Shown: piece after piece, positions 1-8,138 of the stretch
Numbering within the stretch: the stretch's first letter is position 1
Layout: each line of letters begins with the position of its first letter
Origin: a virus
Virus record (IMG/VR): IMGVR_UViG_3300043399_000551
Coordinates: 1 to 40,077 of that record
DNA: 40,077 bases
Direction: 5' to 3' (one strand)
Translations under genes and position numbers: made by a program
The notes under the pieces: model-generated
The model's input: the letters and a program-made list of their open reading frames with translations, nothing else
Told to the model about the DNA's origin: nothing
The model's database searches: none

Positions 1-135
1 TGATTGTCAGCCGCCGATTGGGCGCGAATGAGTCTTATCTGTGCCCAGAAGTCATTGGCCAGGCTATCGAAGTGGGCGGATCACTTTGGGCTGGCGGCAG
101 TGCGCTAGGCCTCACTATTGCAGTGAGCGGGGCGG
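1..135. repeat. Left copy of 135-bp terminal direct repeat
   Basis: These 135 bases recur at 39943-40077 with a single difference: G at 127 against A at 40069. A reading frame continues correctly across the join. The pair is either an assembly overlap of a circularly permuted headful genome or a true short terminal redundancy. The P22-like packaging genes favour circular permutation. The unique unit is 39,942 bp. Confidence 0.95.
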
Positions 136-149
136 AAATCACCAACTGA
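1..149 (+). CDS. 3' part of junction-spanning small virion-region protein
   Basis: This is the C-terminal part of the gene that begins at 39750. Joined across the terminal repeat it encodes 111 residues ending at TGA 147-149. The first complete codon here is at 3. The product is small, rich in Ala, Gly, Thr and Val, and beta-like, with no motif I recognise. It lies between a tail fibre/needle-like gene and the ejection-protein genes, so a minor virion or tail role is inferred. Codon 126-128 is AGC (Ser) here but AAC (Asn) in the right-end copy. Confidence 0.85.
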   Translation, partial: IVSRRLGANESYLCPEVIGQAIEVGGSLWAGGSALGLTIAVSGAEITN

Positions 150-178
150 TTCCCAAAAGGCTTGCGCGCTGCCATAAT
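150..178 (+). promoter_or_regulatory. Possible weak promoter before ejection genes
   Basis: TTCCCA at 150-155 and CATAAT at 173-178 are separated by 17 bp, in the only gap in this part of the late operon. GCGCGC at 164-169 and 179-184 can pair around the -10. The -35 is poor, so this is tentative. Confidence 0.25.
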
Positions 179-236
179 GCGCGCGACTACGCTGAGTAGA
201 CGAGCAAGCCGGCAGCTCATACACCCGCGAGGGCAT

Positions 237-593
237 ATGGACCGGCGATTGATGATCGAGGCGGCGTACAACTCAGCAAAAGCCAGGCTAGGCGGCATCA
301 CTCTGGATGAGTTCGACGCCGCTGTCTCCGCGTGCGAGTGCCATCCCGTTGAGGTTGATGGCCGCCTTGTCGGCGCGGTTCTCGTCCACGGCCCGGAAAT
401 GCATGCTTGCGTCAACCCCGAAGGTTTTGGGCGCTGGTTCTCCCGCAAATTCATTGCGCTCATTGATTCCGTTGCCCAAAAGCACGGGTTTGCAATGACT
501 CGCGCAGAAACGCAAGACGGCCGGGATTTTGTGTCCCGTCTCGGATTCAAAGAAGAACGCCCCGGGGTGTTTGTGAGGGCTTATGGGCATTGA
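237..593 (+). CDS. GNAT-fold-like protein at the ejection-gene position
   Basis: The product has 118 residues. Its C-terminal half has the look of a GNAT acetyltransferase core: a hydrophobic strand in GRLVGAVLV, then a helix, then RDFVSRLGFKEE near the end, typical of the last GNAT strands. No clear acetyl-CoA R/Q-x-x-G-x-G/A loop is visible, so enzymatic activity is doubtful. GNAT-like proteins are known in short-tailed phages near internal virion proteins, for example T7 gp13. It occupies roughly the P22 gp14 position. ATG 237 has a GAGGG-like site just upstream, and an in-frame ATG at 252 is the alternative. It overlaps the next gene by 11 nt. Confidence 0.7.
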   Translation: MDRRLMIEAAYNSAKARLGGITLDEFDAAVSACECHPVEVDGRLVGAVLVHGPEMHACVNPEGFGRWFSRKFIALIDSVAQKHGFAMTRAETQDGRDFVSRLGFKEERPGVFVRAYGH

Positions 594-1218
594 AACACTA
601 GTTACTGGCGGGCTCGGCCTTGTTGGCGGGATTCTTTCGTCGCGCTCGCAATCGAAGGCTGCGGATAGCGCTTCAGCGGCGCAAGTCGCCTCTACTGAGG
701 CCGGCATTGCCGAAAACCGTCGGCAATTCGACGCTATCCAAGCGCTCCTGCAGCCATATGTAACTGGCGGAACTGGTGCACTGGGCCAGCAGCAAACGCT
801 GCTTGGGCTAAGCGGCGCTGATGCGCAGGCGCAGGCGATTCAGGCTCTTCAAAACTCCCCGCAGTTCACATCGCTCCTACAGCAAGGCGAGAACTCGATT
901 CTCCAAAATGCATCGGCAACTGGCGGTTTGCGCGGCGGAAACACTCAAGCCGCACTAGCGCAGTTTTCCCCAGCCCTCTTGTCTGCCACCATAAACGACC
1001 AATACAACAAGTTAGGCGGCCTTGCATCAATGGGGCTTGGTGCGGCAACGCAAACGGGGAATTTCGGCCAGGCATCTACAAACAACGTCACCAATCTGCT
1101 ACAGCAGCAGGGGTCCGCCCTGGCCGGCAATGCTTTGGCGCAGGGGAAGATTCAATCCAACCTCTACAACTCGTTTGCTAGCGGCATTGGCTCACTTCTT
1201 GGCGGGATTAAATTCTGA
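583..1218 (+). CDS. P22 gp7-like DNA ejection protein
   Basis: The product has 211 residues. It opens with a glycine-rich hydrophobic segment (residues 5-17, LVTGGLGLVGGIL), continues with Gln/Ala-rich helices, and ends in another small-residue hydrophobic stretch (GIGSLLGG). This composition and position match P22 gp7, a virion protein ejected with the DNA to help form the conduit across the envelope. ATG 583 follows GTGAGGG at a usual spacing. The stop TGA (1216-1218) shares its A with the next ATG, so translation is probably coupled with the following gp20-like gene. Confidence 0.8.
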   Translation: MGIETLVTGGLGLVGGILSSRSQSKAADSASAAQVASTEAGIAENRRQFDAIQALLQPYVTGGTGALGQQQTLLGLSGADAQAQAIQALQNSPQFTSLLQQGENSILQNASATGGLRGGNTQAALAQFSPALLSATINDQYNKLGGLASMGLGAATQTGNFGQASTNNVTNLLQQQGSALAGNALAQGKIQSNLYNSFASGIGSLLGGIKF

Positions 1219-2519
1219 TGGACCCCATCAACTATTCCGTGGACGTAAAAGACCCGTTTCAAGCGGCATTGCAGGGCTATTCCGCTGGCGCGGCTATCCG
1301 CGACGATCGACAAAAACAGGCCATGCTCGCGCAACAGCAGCAGGCCCAGCTGGCAGCGCAGCAGCAGCTTTTGCAGGCACAGCAAGAGGTTTTCAAAAAC
1401 CCCACTGCCGACAACTACGCCAGGCTGATGACGCTCGACCCGAAATCGTCGGAGGCTTACCAGCGCGCATGGACGACGCGCAGCACAGAACAGCAGCGCG
1501 GGCTGGCCTCCGACCTCCTGCAGTGGGGTGCCGCGATCAAGTCTGGCAAGCCGCAACTAGCAGCCGATGCACTCGCACAACGCGCTGATTTGCTTGAGCA
1601 GCAAAACGGCGGTCAGCCTACGCAGGACTCGCAGGCCATGCGGGCCTATTCAAAGCTTGCGGCCGAACACCCGGAATTTGCGCTAGGACAAATCCAGGCC
1701 ATGCTTGCAGTCAACCCGACCGGCAAGGATGCGGCCGAGACGCTAGGCAAGTTCGGTGCTGAGCAGCGCGCCGCAGAGCTGCAGCCGTCTGCCATGCGCG
1801 AGGCCGCAGCTAAGGCAACGACTGCCGAAGTGGGCGCAAAGTACGCCGAAAGCGCAGCCCTGAAAGAACTAGAAGTCAAGGGCTGGAACATCGAGAATAT
1901 CAAGAGCGAGATTGGCTACCGCAAAGAGGCGAACCGCATTGCAGCCATGAACGCCGCAGCCAACCGCGAAAGCAACGATCTGAAGCGGCAGGAATTGAAG
2001 CAGAAGATTCAAGAGACTCAGCAGGCTATGGACGACAAGGCCCGCGCGAAGGTCGCCGATGTGGAAAGCGCTACTAGCAGCATTGACAACCTTCTCAACA
2101 CGGTTGACCGGCTCAAGCAAAACAAGAGCCTTGATAGCGTTATCGGCTCAATTCAGGGGCGTTTGCCTGCCGTCGTGAGCGATGAGGCCAACGATGCAAT
2201 CTCGTTGATCGACACTCTTGGCTCTCAGGCGTTCATGTCTCAAATCCCGGCAATGAAGGGGACGGGGGCGCTCAGTGAAAAGGAGGGCGCCAAGCTCCAA
2301 TCGTCGTTGCAGAACCTCAGCCGCGTGCAGTCTGAAGACCAATTCCGCACGAATCTCGACGAGGTTCAGCGCCTCATGCTCAAGGCGCGAAAGGGCATTG
2401 AAACACGCTACGGTGTGAAGGCCGGCCCGCCGGACACTCCAGCCGTCAAAACATCCCCTGGCGACATTGACGCCCTAGTGAACAAATACCTCAACCCGCA
2501 ACCGCTGGGCGCACGCTAA
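1218..2519 (+). CDS. P22 gp20-like DNA ejection protein
   Basis: The product has 433 residues, close to the size of P22 gp20. The N-terminal 60 residues contain a Gln-rich helix (about residues 33-57, runs such as QQQQAQLAAQQQLLQAQQE). Further long Ala/Glu/Lys/Arg helices follow, with coiled-coil character around 220-290. This is typical of ejection proteins carried in the capsid and injected with DNA. No enzymatic motif is seen. The gene starts on the last base of the preceding stop, and its own stop TAA overlaps the next ATG by one base, making a three-gene ejection block. Confidence 0.8.
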   Translation: MDPINYSVDVKDPFQAALQGYSAGAAIRDDRQKQAMLAQQQQAQLAAQQQLLQAQQEVFKNPTADNYARLMTLDPKSSEAYQRAWTTRSTEQQRGLASDLLQWGAAIKSGKPQLAADALAQRADLLEQQNGGQPTQDSQAMRAYSKLAAEHPEFALGQIQAMLAVNPTGKDAAETLGKFGAEQRAAELQPSAMREAAAKATTAEVGAKYAESAALKELEVKGWNIENIKSEIGYRKEANRIAAMNAAANRESNDLKRQELKQKIQETQQAMDDKARAKVADVESATSSIDNLLNTVDRLKQNKSLDSVIGSIQGRLPAVVSDEANDAISLIDTLGSQAFMSQIPAMKGTGALSEKEGAKLQSSLQNLSRVQSEDQFRTNLDEVQRLMLKARKGIETRYGVKAGPPDTPAVKTSPGDIDALVNKYLNPQPLGAR

Positions 2520-4582
2520 TGGCATCGCTCCAAGACCTTGAGGCCGCCCTCGTCAACGCAGACAAGGCGGGCGACGCCGATGCCGCGCGCCGACTGGCCG
2601 TAGCCGTGCGCGATGCCCGCGCCAACCAGTCTGCCGCCGACCGAATCCCAGGGGCTGGCCCAGCTCCTCAGAAGCAAGAGGAGCATGGGATTGCCCAGCG
2701 CATTGGAAACGAGATTGTCGGCGCTGGCGAGGCGGCCCTCAGCATGGCGTCGGCCATCCCTGCAACAGTGGCGGGCGGCGCGGGCTCAACGCTGCAAACT
2801 GTGGCCGGCCTGATTCACGCAGCGCTTGGAAATGATGAACAAGCCCGAGCGCTCATCAGTGACCCAAATTTTGAGCGCACCATGCAATCCATGGTCTACC
2901 GCCCGCGAACTGATGCTGGTCAACGCGACGCAGAGGCGGCCATGAACTTCGTGGCGCCGCTTGCCGGTCTTGGCGGCGAGGCCGCTGCGCTGTCGCAGGC
3001 GATGAGGCTGGGCCGATCCGGCGCAACCGCCGGGACAACCGCGCGGGCTGCTACTGAGGGCATAGCCCGTGACGCCGGGGCTATAGTTAGCCCAGCCGTA
3101 GGTGAGGCTGCGGCAGCGGGGGCGGCAAAGGCGATTGACGCCACGGCCAACGCCGCGCGCACTGTGCAACGCAGTGCAACCACGCTTCCTAGTCGGGCTT
3201 GGGCGAAAATCTCCAAGCAAGAGTCGACGCCTACGCCTGGCACCATGGGCAGCGCTGGCGCGGCAGGCACCGATGTGGCAGCGCAGCGCGTGGCAACGGC
3301 AGAAAGTGTCGGCTTGACAGGCGAGGCCGCATTGACGCGCGGGCAAGCCACGCGCGACCCGGCACAGCTCAAGTTCGAGACCGACACGGCCGGTAAAAAC
3401 ATGGAGCTTGGCGGCGCCATCCGCCAGCGTCGAATTGCGCAAAACGAGGCGCTTCTTCGCACCATCGAAAACGACATTGACTCCACCGGGGCAATCAGTC
3501 CGACCGTGCGGGCAACTGGTAAATCTGTTGACAAGGCTCTCACTGCTCAATACGCACGAGACAAAGCCAGTGTAGACGCCGCCTATACAGCGGCCCGCAA
3601 ATCGCCGGAAGCTGGGCGCATTGTTGACCAGACAGCACAAGTGACAATCGGCGAGGGCGACCGCGCAATCACCGGGACGCCAATAGACTACATCAACCAG
3701 CAGCCCACAGGGCTTCCAAGTTCTGCGGTTGCTGATTCGGCGCGCCAGTACGCCGTGAAGCTAGGCATCGCCGACATGGAAAACGGCAAGCTCGTCCCGC
3801 GCCCCGCAACCATCCAGCAAATGGAAGATTGGCGCTCGTCCATCAGCCAGTCGATTGACAGTATGAAGGACGCAGATATCAGGCACGGGACGATTATGAA
3901 GGGGCTAATTGACGCGCAGACAGAGCCCGCGATCGGCCCGATCTTCCGCAACGCCAGAAACATGCGCACCCGACTGGCGCAGAATTTTGAGGACCGCGCG
4001 ACGGTCGCAAAACTGCTATCCAAAAAGCCTGGCACTCAAGATCGAGCCGTTGCGCTTGAAGACGTGTTTGACCACTCGATAATGAAGGGAAGCCTTGATG
4101 ACGTGCGGAACATGCGCCGTATTCTCCAACGCGGTGGAGAAGATGGCGCGCAGGCATGGCGCGAGCTACAGGGGCAGACGCTGAAGCGCATTCGAGACGA
4201 CGCAACCAAGAGCGTAGCTGCGGATTCCGCTGGCAACCGCGTCCTGTCTCCTGCGGCTCTGGACAAGTCAATCCGCGCCCTAGACCACGATGGCAAGCTG
4301 GAATTCATTTTCGGCAAGCTGGGTGCTCAGCGGTTGCGCGATATTAACGACATCGCTCAAGTTGCCAAAACGGTCCCGCCAGAAGCCGCGATCAATTTCT
4401 CAAACACGGCAACCACGCTTTTGACGGCATCGGCGGACCTTGGCGCGGCACTTGTTACCGGCGTCCCAGCTCCTCTTGCAACAGCGACGAAGCTGGGCCT
4501 CAAACACATCAAGGACCGCAATCTTAGAGCGCGCATCAATGATGCCTTGTCCTACAATCCAAGCGAACAGAAGAGGCCGTAA
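2519..4582 (+). CDS. P22 gp16-like DNA ejection protein
   Basis: The product has 687 residues and is third in the ejection cluster, the position and approximate size of P22 gp16. The N-terminus carries the motif LEAALVNADKAGDADAARRL (about residues 5-24), common in large phage internal proteins. Residues 60-110 are hydrophobic and small-residue rich, consistent with membrane insertion during ejection. The C-terminal half is helical and charged. I looked for a lytic transglycosylase or muramidase motif and saw none. Confidence 0.78.
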   Translation: MASLQDLEAALVNADKAGDADAARRLAVAVRDARANQSAADRIPGAGPAPQKQEEHGIAQRIGNEIVGAGEAALSMASAIPATVAGGAGSTLQTVAGLIHAALGNDEQARALISDPNFERTMQSMVYRPRTDAGQRDAEAAMNFVAPLAGLGGEAAALSQAMRLGRSGATAGTTARAATEGIARDAGAIVSPAVGEAAAAGAAKAIDATANAARTVQRSATTLPSRAWAKISKQESTPTPGTMGSAGAAGTDVAAQRVATAESVGLTGEAALTRGQATRDPAQLKFETDTAGKNMELGGAIRQRRIAQNEALLRTIENDIDSTGAISPTVRATGKSVDKALTAQYARDKASVDAAYTAARKSPEAGRIVDQTAQVTIGEGDRAITGTPIDYINQQPTGLPSSAVADSARQYAVKLGIADMENGKLVPRPATIQQMEDWRSSISQSIDSMKDADIRHGTIMKGLIDAQTEPAIGPIFRNARNMRTRLAQNFEDRATVAKLLSKKPGTQDRAVALEDVFDHSIMKGSLDDVRNMRRILQRGGEDGAQAWRELQGQTLKRIRDDATKSVAADSAGNRVLSPAALDKSIRALDHDGKLEFIFGKLGAQRLRDINDIAQVAKTVPPEAAINFSNTATTLLTASADLGAALVTGVPAPLATATKLGLKHIKDRNLRARINDALSYNPSEQKRP

Positions 4583-6619
4583 ATGCTCGCCATCGAATCC
4601 CCATATCCGCAGTTTTTCGACACAGACGGTTCGCCGCTCGATGGCGGGAAGCTGTATTTCGGCGTTGCAAACCAGAACCCGGAAACGTCACCAATCACCG
4701 TTTACTGGGACCAATCCCTTACACAGCCTGCGGCGCAGCCAATCAGGATTGCAAATGGATATGCCGCACGCAGCGGAGCGCCTGCAATGGTTTACGCAGC
4801 GGGCGATTATTCATTAACGGTTAAAGACAGGCGCGGACGGCTCGTTTTCACGGCGCCGAATTCTGCAGATTACAGCCTTGGGTCTAGTGTTAGCGCAATC
4901 AGGCCAGATTTCGCCAGCACATCGGACGCCTCCAAGGGTGACGCACTTATCGGCGTCAAGCAGCCGCTAACCGGCTCATTTGGGAGAACTCAGCACAGTA
5001 AGAATTTCGAGTCCGTCAGTCTGCTCGATTTCATCCCCGACAATCTGCATGCGGCAATTCTGAATTTCACCTCTGTAATCGACGTTTCGAGCTATATCAA
5101 TGCCGCATTTTCCGCCTGCAATGGCCGCCGCCTGGTCGCGCCTGCCGGGCTTTATGTCCACGCCCAAACACTGCAGGTCCCGAAGGGCAGCAAACTGACG
5201 CTAGAGGGTGAATTCTCGGACTACGACGGCAATTGCGGAACGGTATTCAGCTACACAGGCGCGGGGGTTGCGCTGCAGCTTGGGATTGACGACGGGAACC
5301 CGGACGCAACCGGGCCGGCTCGCGGCGGCTCTGTGCGCAACATTCATTTCAAGACGGCAACCGGCGCAACTGCTGTTCGATTCCAAAACACCGCCCTTGC
5401 GGAAATGTGTGGTTGCACGACGCGCGGCTTTAGCGGGAAAGTTGTCGATTTGCGCGCCAACGTCATTACAACCATTCGAGACAACGATATTGCAGGCATT
5501 GTCGGCACAGAAGGTGTCGGCGTTGGATCTTATGGCATCTGGTGTGATGACCAGTATTTCGGGAACTTTGTTCTAGACATTGAAAACAACCATATTTTCC
5601 AGCTGAATCATGCCGGCCGATTCAGCGAGGGCCGCAGCCTCCGTGTATACAATAACGTCATTGAAAACATCATGCCAGGCGCATTGGGCGGCGTTTGGGA
5701 GTTCTCGACTTCCGGCTATATCAGCGTTGCGTCGTTTGAGCTGAATTATTACGAAAACCACCGTGGCTATGTATGGGAAGGTTCAACGTTTTCTGGCGCA
5801 ATCCTGTCTCTGTCGATCAAGTCCGAAGACGCATGGGGTAGCGGAGACGCAACGCACGTAAATCCAGGCGTTGGCAATCTCTCCCGGGCGAAGGTGTTCG
5901 CCCAAGACATTAGCGGAAATCTGTTTGTCGACGCAGAGTGGAACTTGCGGGGCTCGCTCGTCATGCCGTCCGTGTATCCGACAACAAATGTTTTCGACCA
6001 GACAACGACGGTAATCCGCAGTCAAGTCACTGGCGAGGACTACGAAAAAGAGCTTGTTTACCAATTGCAGCCTTCTGAAATGCTGCTGCAGGCCGGCGAC
6101 TTTTGTGCAGTCACTGGCGCAAATACAACCACGGCAACGGGCGGCGCGCTCGTCATTACAGGCCCAGGCGCCACCCCAGCGTTTTGGACAAACATGGCAA
6201 TACCGCAATGGCAGCTAATCCCTGAGACCATCAGCGGGACATGGGCGCTATTCGTCCCAAATTCTGCCGCCGACTTTGATAGGTGTTCGCGCGTTATTTC
6301 TATAACGCCGATTGCTCGAACTCGATATTTTGCGATTGGGTTTACCACAAAGGGATGGAGCGCTCTTTCGGTTGATGGCGTTTTAAAATACGACAGCGGG
6401 TCTAATGTGCCGAACTGGCACACAGAAGTGATAAAGTTTTTTATCGCCCCATCGGCGGCAAGTTTCACGCTCAAGTTTGGTACAAACGCATCAAACCCGT
6501 TTTACATTGGCGAGGCTCGACTTTTTGAAATTGGCGCAGCAGAATTCAACGAGCCGGGAACAATGAATTCAACGCTCACGAAGGCAGTAAAACGCCTGAT
6601 GAAGCGCGGCGCCTATTGA
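4583..6619 (+). CDS. Tailspike with P22-type head-binding domain and beta-helix
   Basis: The product has 678 residues. Residues 1-95 resemble the P22 gp9 head-binding domain (PQFFDTDGSPLDGGKLYFG near the start, ITVYWDQ, AGDYSLTVKD), which attaches spikes to the tail machine. From about 120 (SVSLLDFIPD) to about 440 the pattern fits a pectate-lyase-type right-handed beta-helix, with short strands and recurring Asn (IENNHIF, VYNNVIENI). The last 200 residues are beta-rich and may trimerise or bind ligand. The protein probably recognises and possibly cleaves or deacetylates host surface polysaccharide. Catalytic residues cannot be assigned by eye. GC is lower than in neighbouring genes, a common sign of host-range exchange. 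Confidence 0.85.
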   Translation: MLAIESPYPQFFDTDGSPLDGGKLYFGVANQNPETSPITVYWDQSLTQPAAQPIRIANGYAARSGAPAMVYAAGDYSLTVKDRRGRLVFTAPNSADYSLGSSVSAIRPDFASTSDASKGDALIGVKQPLTGSFGRTQHSKNFESVSLLDFIPDNLHAAILNFTSVIDVSSYINAAFSACNGRRLVAPAGLYVHAQTLQVPKGSKLTLEGEFSDYDGNCGTVFSYTGAGVALQLGIDDGNPDATGPARGGSVRNIHFKTATGATAVRFQNTALAEMCGCTTRGFSGKVVDLRANVITTIRDNDIAGIVGTEGVGVGSYGIWCDDQYFGNFVLDIENNHIFQLNHAGRFSEGRSLRVYNNVIENIMPGALGGVWEFSTSGYISVASFELNYYENHRGYVWEGSTFSGAILSLSIKSEDAWGSGDATHVNPGVGNLSRAKVFAQDISGNLFVDAEWNLRGSLVMPSVYPTTNVFDQTTTVIRSQVTGEDYEKELVYQLQPSEMLLQAGDFCAVTGANTTTATGGALVITGPGATPAFWTNMAIPQWQLIPETISGTWALFVPNSAADFDRCSRVISITPIARTRYFAIGFTTKGWSALSVDGVLKYDSGSNVPNWHTEVIKFFIAPSAASFTLKFGTNASNPFYIGEARLFEIGAAEFNEPGTMNSTLTKAVKRLMKRGAY

Positions 6620-6640
6620 CAACCAACGGAAGGTAATAAC

Positions 6641-6781
6641 ATGGAATATGTGGTCGCGTTCGCTATTGGCGCAATTGCCGGTGCTGTTGCATTTTGGTGG
6701 CTGAATGGGAGGAAGCCAGCAGCGCATGGCGAAGTCGCATCTATCCAAGGCGGCGGCGGCCCCGGCTCGACCGATGACTAA
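6641..6781 (+). CDS. 46-residue single-TM protein (lysis candidate)
   Basis: ATG 6641 follows a GGAAGG ribosome site. The product has one strong N-terminal membrane segment (about residues 4-21, VVAFAIGAIAGAVAFWWL), then a basic turn and a Gly/Pro-rich tail. The stop overlaps the next start by 8 nt. It is the first of three membrane-protein genes at the 3' end of the late operon. Holin, anti-holin or spanin-like roles are possible. No lipobox is seen. Confidence 0.65.
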   Translation: MEYVVAFAIGAIAGAVAFWWLNGRKPAAHGEVASIQGGGGPGSTDD

Positions 6782-7175
6782 GCGGCACTGGGTCGCCCCA
6801 GTAGTTCTGGCAGGTGTCGCGCTGACCCATTACGGTTACGATATCCTTGCCTCGTACTTTGATAACGTTGGCTATGCAGCACGAAACATTTTCTACGCTC
6901 TTCGAGGTCTTGAGGGCGCGTTATTCGCAATTGTTATTGGTCTGCTGGCTCGGCGTGCTGATGTATCGGCTGTTTGTTTGTGGGCGGTTTTTGAAGAGTC
7001 GCAAACGACAATCTGCCGCATCGTCAAAGGCATCGGGGCGCCCAATGAGGCATACGAGCAGTTCGCGGGCCTCTGCGGGAAACCGTCGTATTTACTGGGA
7101 CTCGTCTTTGCCGGGTTAATAGCTCTCGGCCTACTTTACGAATTGGGGAGACACCGTGGACAAAAGCGATCTTGA
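6774..7175 (+). CDS. 133-residue multi-TM protein (putative holin-like)
   Basis: The start at ATG 6774 overlaps the previous stop; longer in-frame starts exist from 6705 but would run through the upstream gene. Hydrophobic segments lie near residues 7-25, 46-75 and 107-124. A Cys-containing soluble stretch (TTICRIVKG to FAGLCGKP) lies between the second and third. The tail is basic (ELGRHRGQKRS). I do not recognise the family. The size and three membrane segments at the end of the late operon fit a class I holin, by inference only. Confidence 0.6.
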   Translation: MTKRHWVAPVVLAGVALTHYGYDILASYFDNVGYAARNIFYALRGLEGALFAIVIGLLARRADVSAVCLWAVFEESQTTICRIVKGIGAPNEAYEQFAGLCGKPSYLLGLVFAGLIALGLLYELGRHRGQKRS

Positions 7176-7434
7176 CGCAATCCAAGCGGCCACAATGGCG
7201 GGCTCAGCCGCAGGCACAAGGGCGGCCATTGCAGATCCAGAAACCTGGCGGGCTGGACTAGCTGCGATGCAAGAGGCTTTGTCCACGGCTGCACAAAAAG
7301 AGTCCGGCCGCTGGATTATGGGCTGGTTTGGATGGATGCTGCGCAAGGCCGCAGGCGCTGTAGTCATCATCGGCGTGCTGTATTACACGGGCGGCCTAGG
7401 TGCCGTGGTGGCTTACCTCAAAGTCAAGCCGTAA
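7156..7434 (+). CDS. 92-residue single-TM protein (putative holin/lysis)
   Basis: GTG 7156 follows GGGGAG by 5 nt and overlaps the previous gene by 20 nt. The first 55 residues are Ala-rich, amphipathic and acidic. One membrane segment (about 66-86, AGAVVIIGVLYYTGGLGAVVA) sits near the C-terminus and is followed by a short basic tail. The topology resembles small phage holins or membrane anchors, but I cannot name the family. It is the last gene of the plus-strand late operon before the convergent terminator. Confidence 0.6.
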   Translation: MDKSDLDAIQAATMAGSAAGTRAAIADPETWRAGLAAMQEALSTAAQKESGRWIMGWFGWMLRKAAGAVVIIGVLYYTGGLGAVVAYLKVKP

Positions 7435-7435
7435 A

Positions 7436-7456
7436 CCTGCCGATGTGCTCGGCAGG
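7436..7456. terminator. Hairpin between convergent operons
   Basis: CCTGCCGA (7436-7443) and TCGGCAGG (7449-7456) form a perfect 8-bp stem with a 5-nt loop. It begins just after the stop of the last plus-strand gene and before the last minus-strand stop at 7460. There is no strong U-tract on either strand (only TTT on the minus side), so efficiency is uncertain. Its position supports a bidirectional terminator. Confidence 0.6.
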
Positions 7457-7459
7457 GGA

Positions 7460-7627
7460 CTAGGAAATGTCGGCGGCTGTCGCCAGCCGATGCGGGTAGA
7501 ACCAGTCCTCGCCGCATACGCGACACCAGCACCAGTCCTCGTAGCCGTCCAGTGCCCGGTCGTCTCCGGTGTGGACGCACTCGACGGCAGCCCACTCGGC
7601 GCCGCACTGATGGCAGGCGTCCGGCAT
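7460..7627 (-). CDS. Zinc-ribbon microprotein
   Basis: The product has 55 residues starting at ATG 7627; an in-frame ATG at 7657 is the alternative, and neither has a good ribosome site. It carries Cys pairs in CHQCG near the N-terminus and CWCRVCGEDW in the second half, a likely four-Cys zinc ribbon. It is the terminal gene of the minus-strand operon. Function is unknown. Confidence 0.5.
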   Translation of the reverse strand: MPDACHQCGAEWAAVECVHTGDDRALDGYEDWCWCRVCGEDWFYPHRLATAADIS

Positions 7628-7679
7628 GTCTGAGGTGATGGCGGCTTCGGGTCGCATGGGCGGCAATGGGGGATGGGAA

Positions 7680-7871
7680 TCAGCGGCGCGGCACGGGTGG
7701 CCAGCAGTCGCGCTTGCAGAGCGGGCAGCCGATCTTGTAGACATCGCCGTCGCGCTGGTCGGCGATGTGCTGCGCCTCGCTGGGCAGGAACTCAAACAGC
7801 GTGCGGCAGTGGTTGCATCGGTGCTGAATCGGCGTCGTCTCGGGCACAGAGCCTTTCTCGATGATCTTCAT
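7680..7871 (-). CDS. Zinc-ribbon microprotein
   Basis: The product has 63 residues. Cys pairs CNHC (about residues 19-22) and CPLC (about 49-52), spaced by 26 residues, predict one zinc ribbon in a basic protein. The start ATG 7871 follows AAGGAAACACC on the minus strand. It may bind nucleic acid or a protein. No family assigned. Confidence 0.6.
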   Translation of the reverse strand: MKIIEKGSVPETTPIQHRCNHCRTLFEFLPSEAQHIADQRDGDVYKIGCPLCKRDCWPPVPRR

Positions 7872-7904
7872 GGTGTTTCCTTTGTGCGACCGGCGGGGTT
7901 GGGG

Positions 7905-8138
7905 TTAGGCGAAATCCGACTCGCGCAACTTCAGGTCGCGCACGCCGGCCCAGATGCGTTTGCACTCGTGGCAATCAATCTTGGTGCCGCGGGGCGGCTT
8001 GATATCGACTGGGCGCTGCCCCACAGCGTCGTCGTTGCCGTCGAGGCCGCAGAGAGTGGCGTAGTCTGGGCCTGCGACACCAGGGGCGTGCCATTCGATG
8101 ACGCCATCAGATTCGACGCCAATGATCTTGTTGCTCAT
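7905..8138 (-). CDS. Small phage protein with CxxC motif
   Basis: The product has 77 residues from ATG 8138, which overlaps the upstream stop as ATGA, with AGGGAAC upstream. It contains CGLDGND in the middle and CHECKRIW toward the C-terminus. Cysteines at three positions suggest partial zinc binding. No function is recognised. Confidence 0.65.
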   Translation of the reverse strand: MSNKIIGVESDGVIEWHAPGVAGPDYATLCGLDGNDDAVGQRPVDIKPPRGTKIDCHECKRIWAGVRDLKLRESDFA

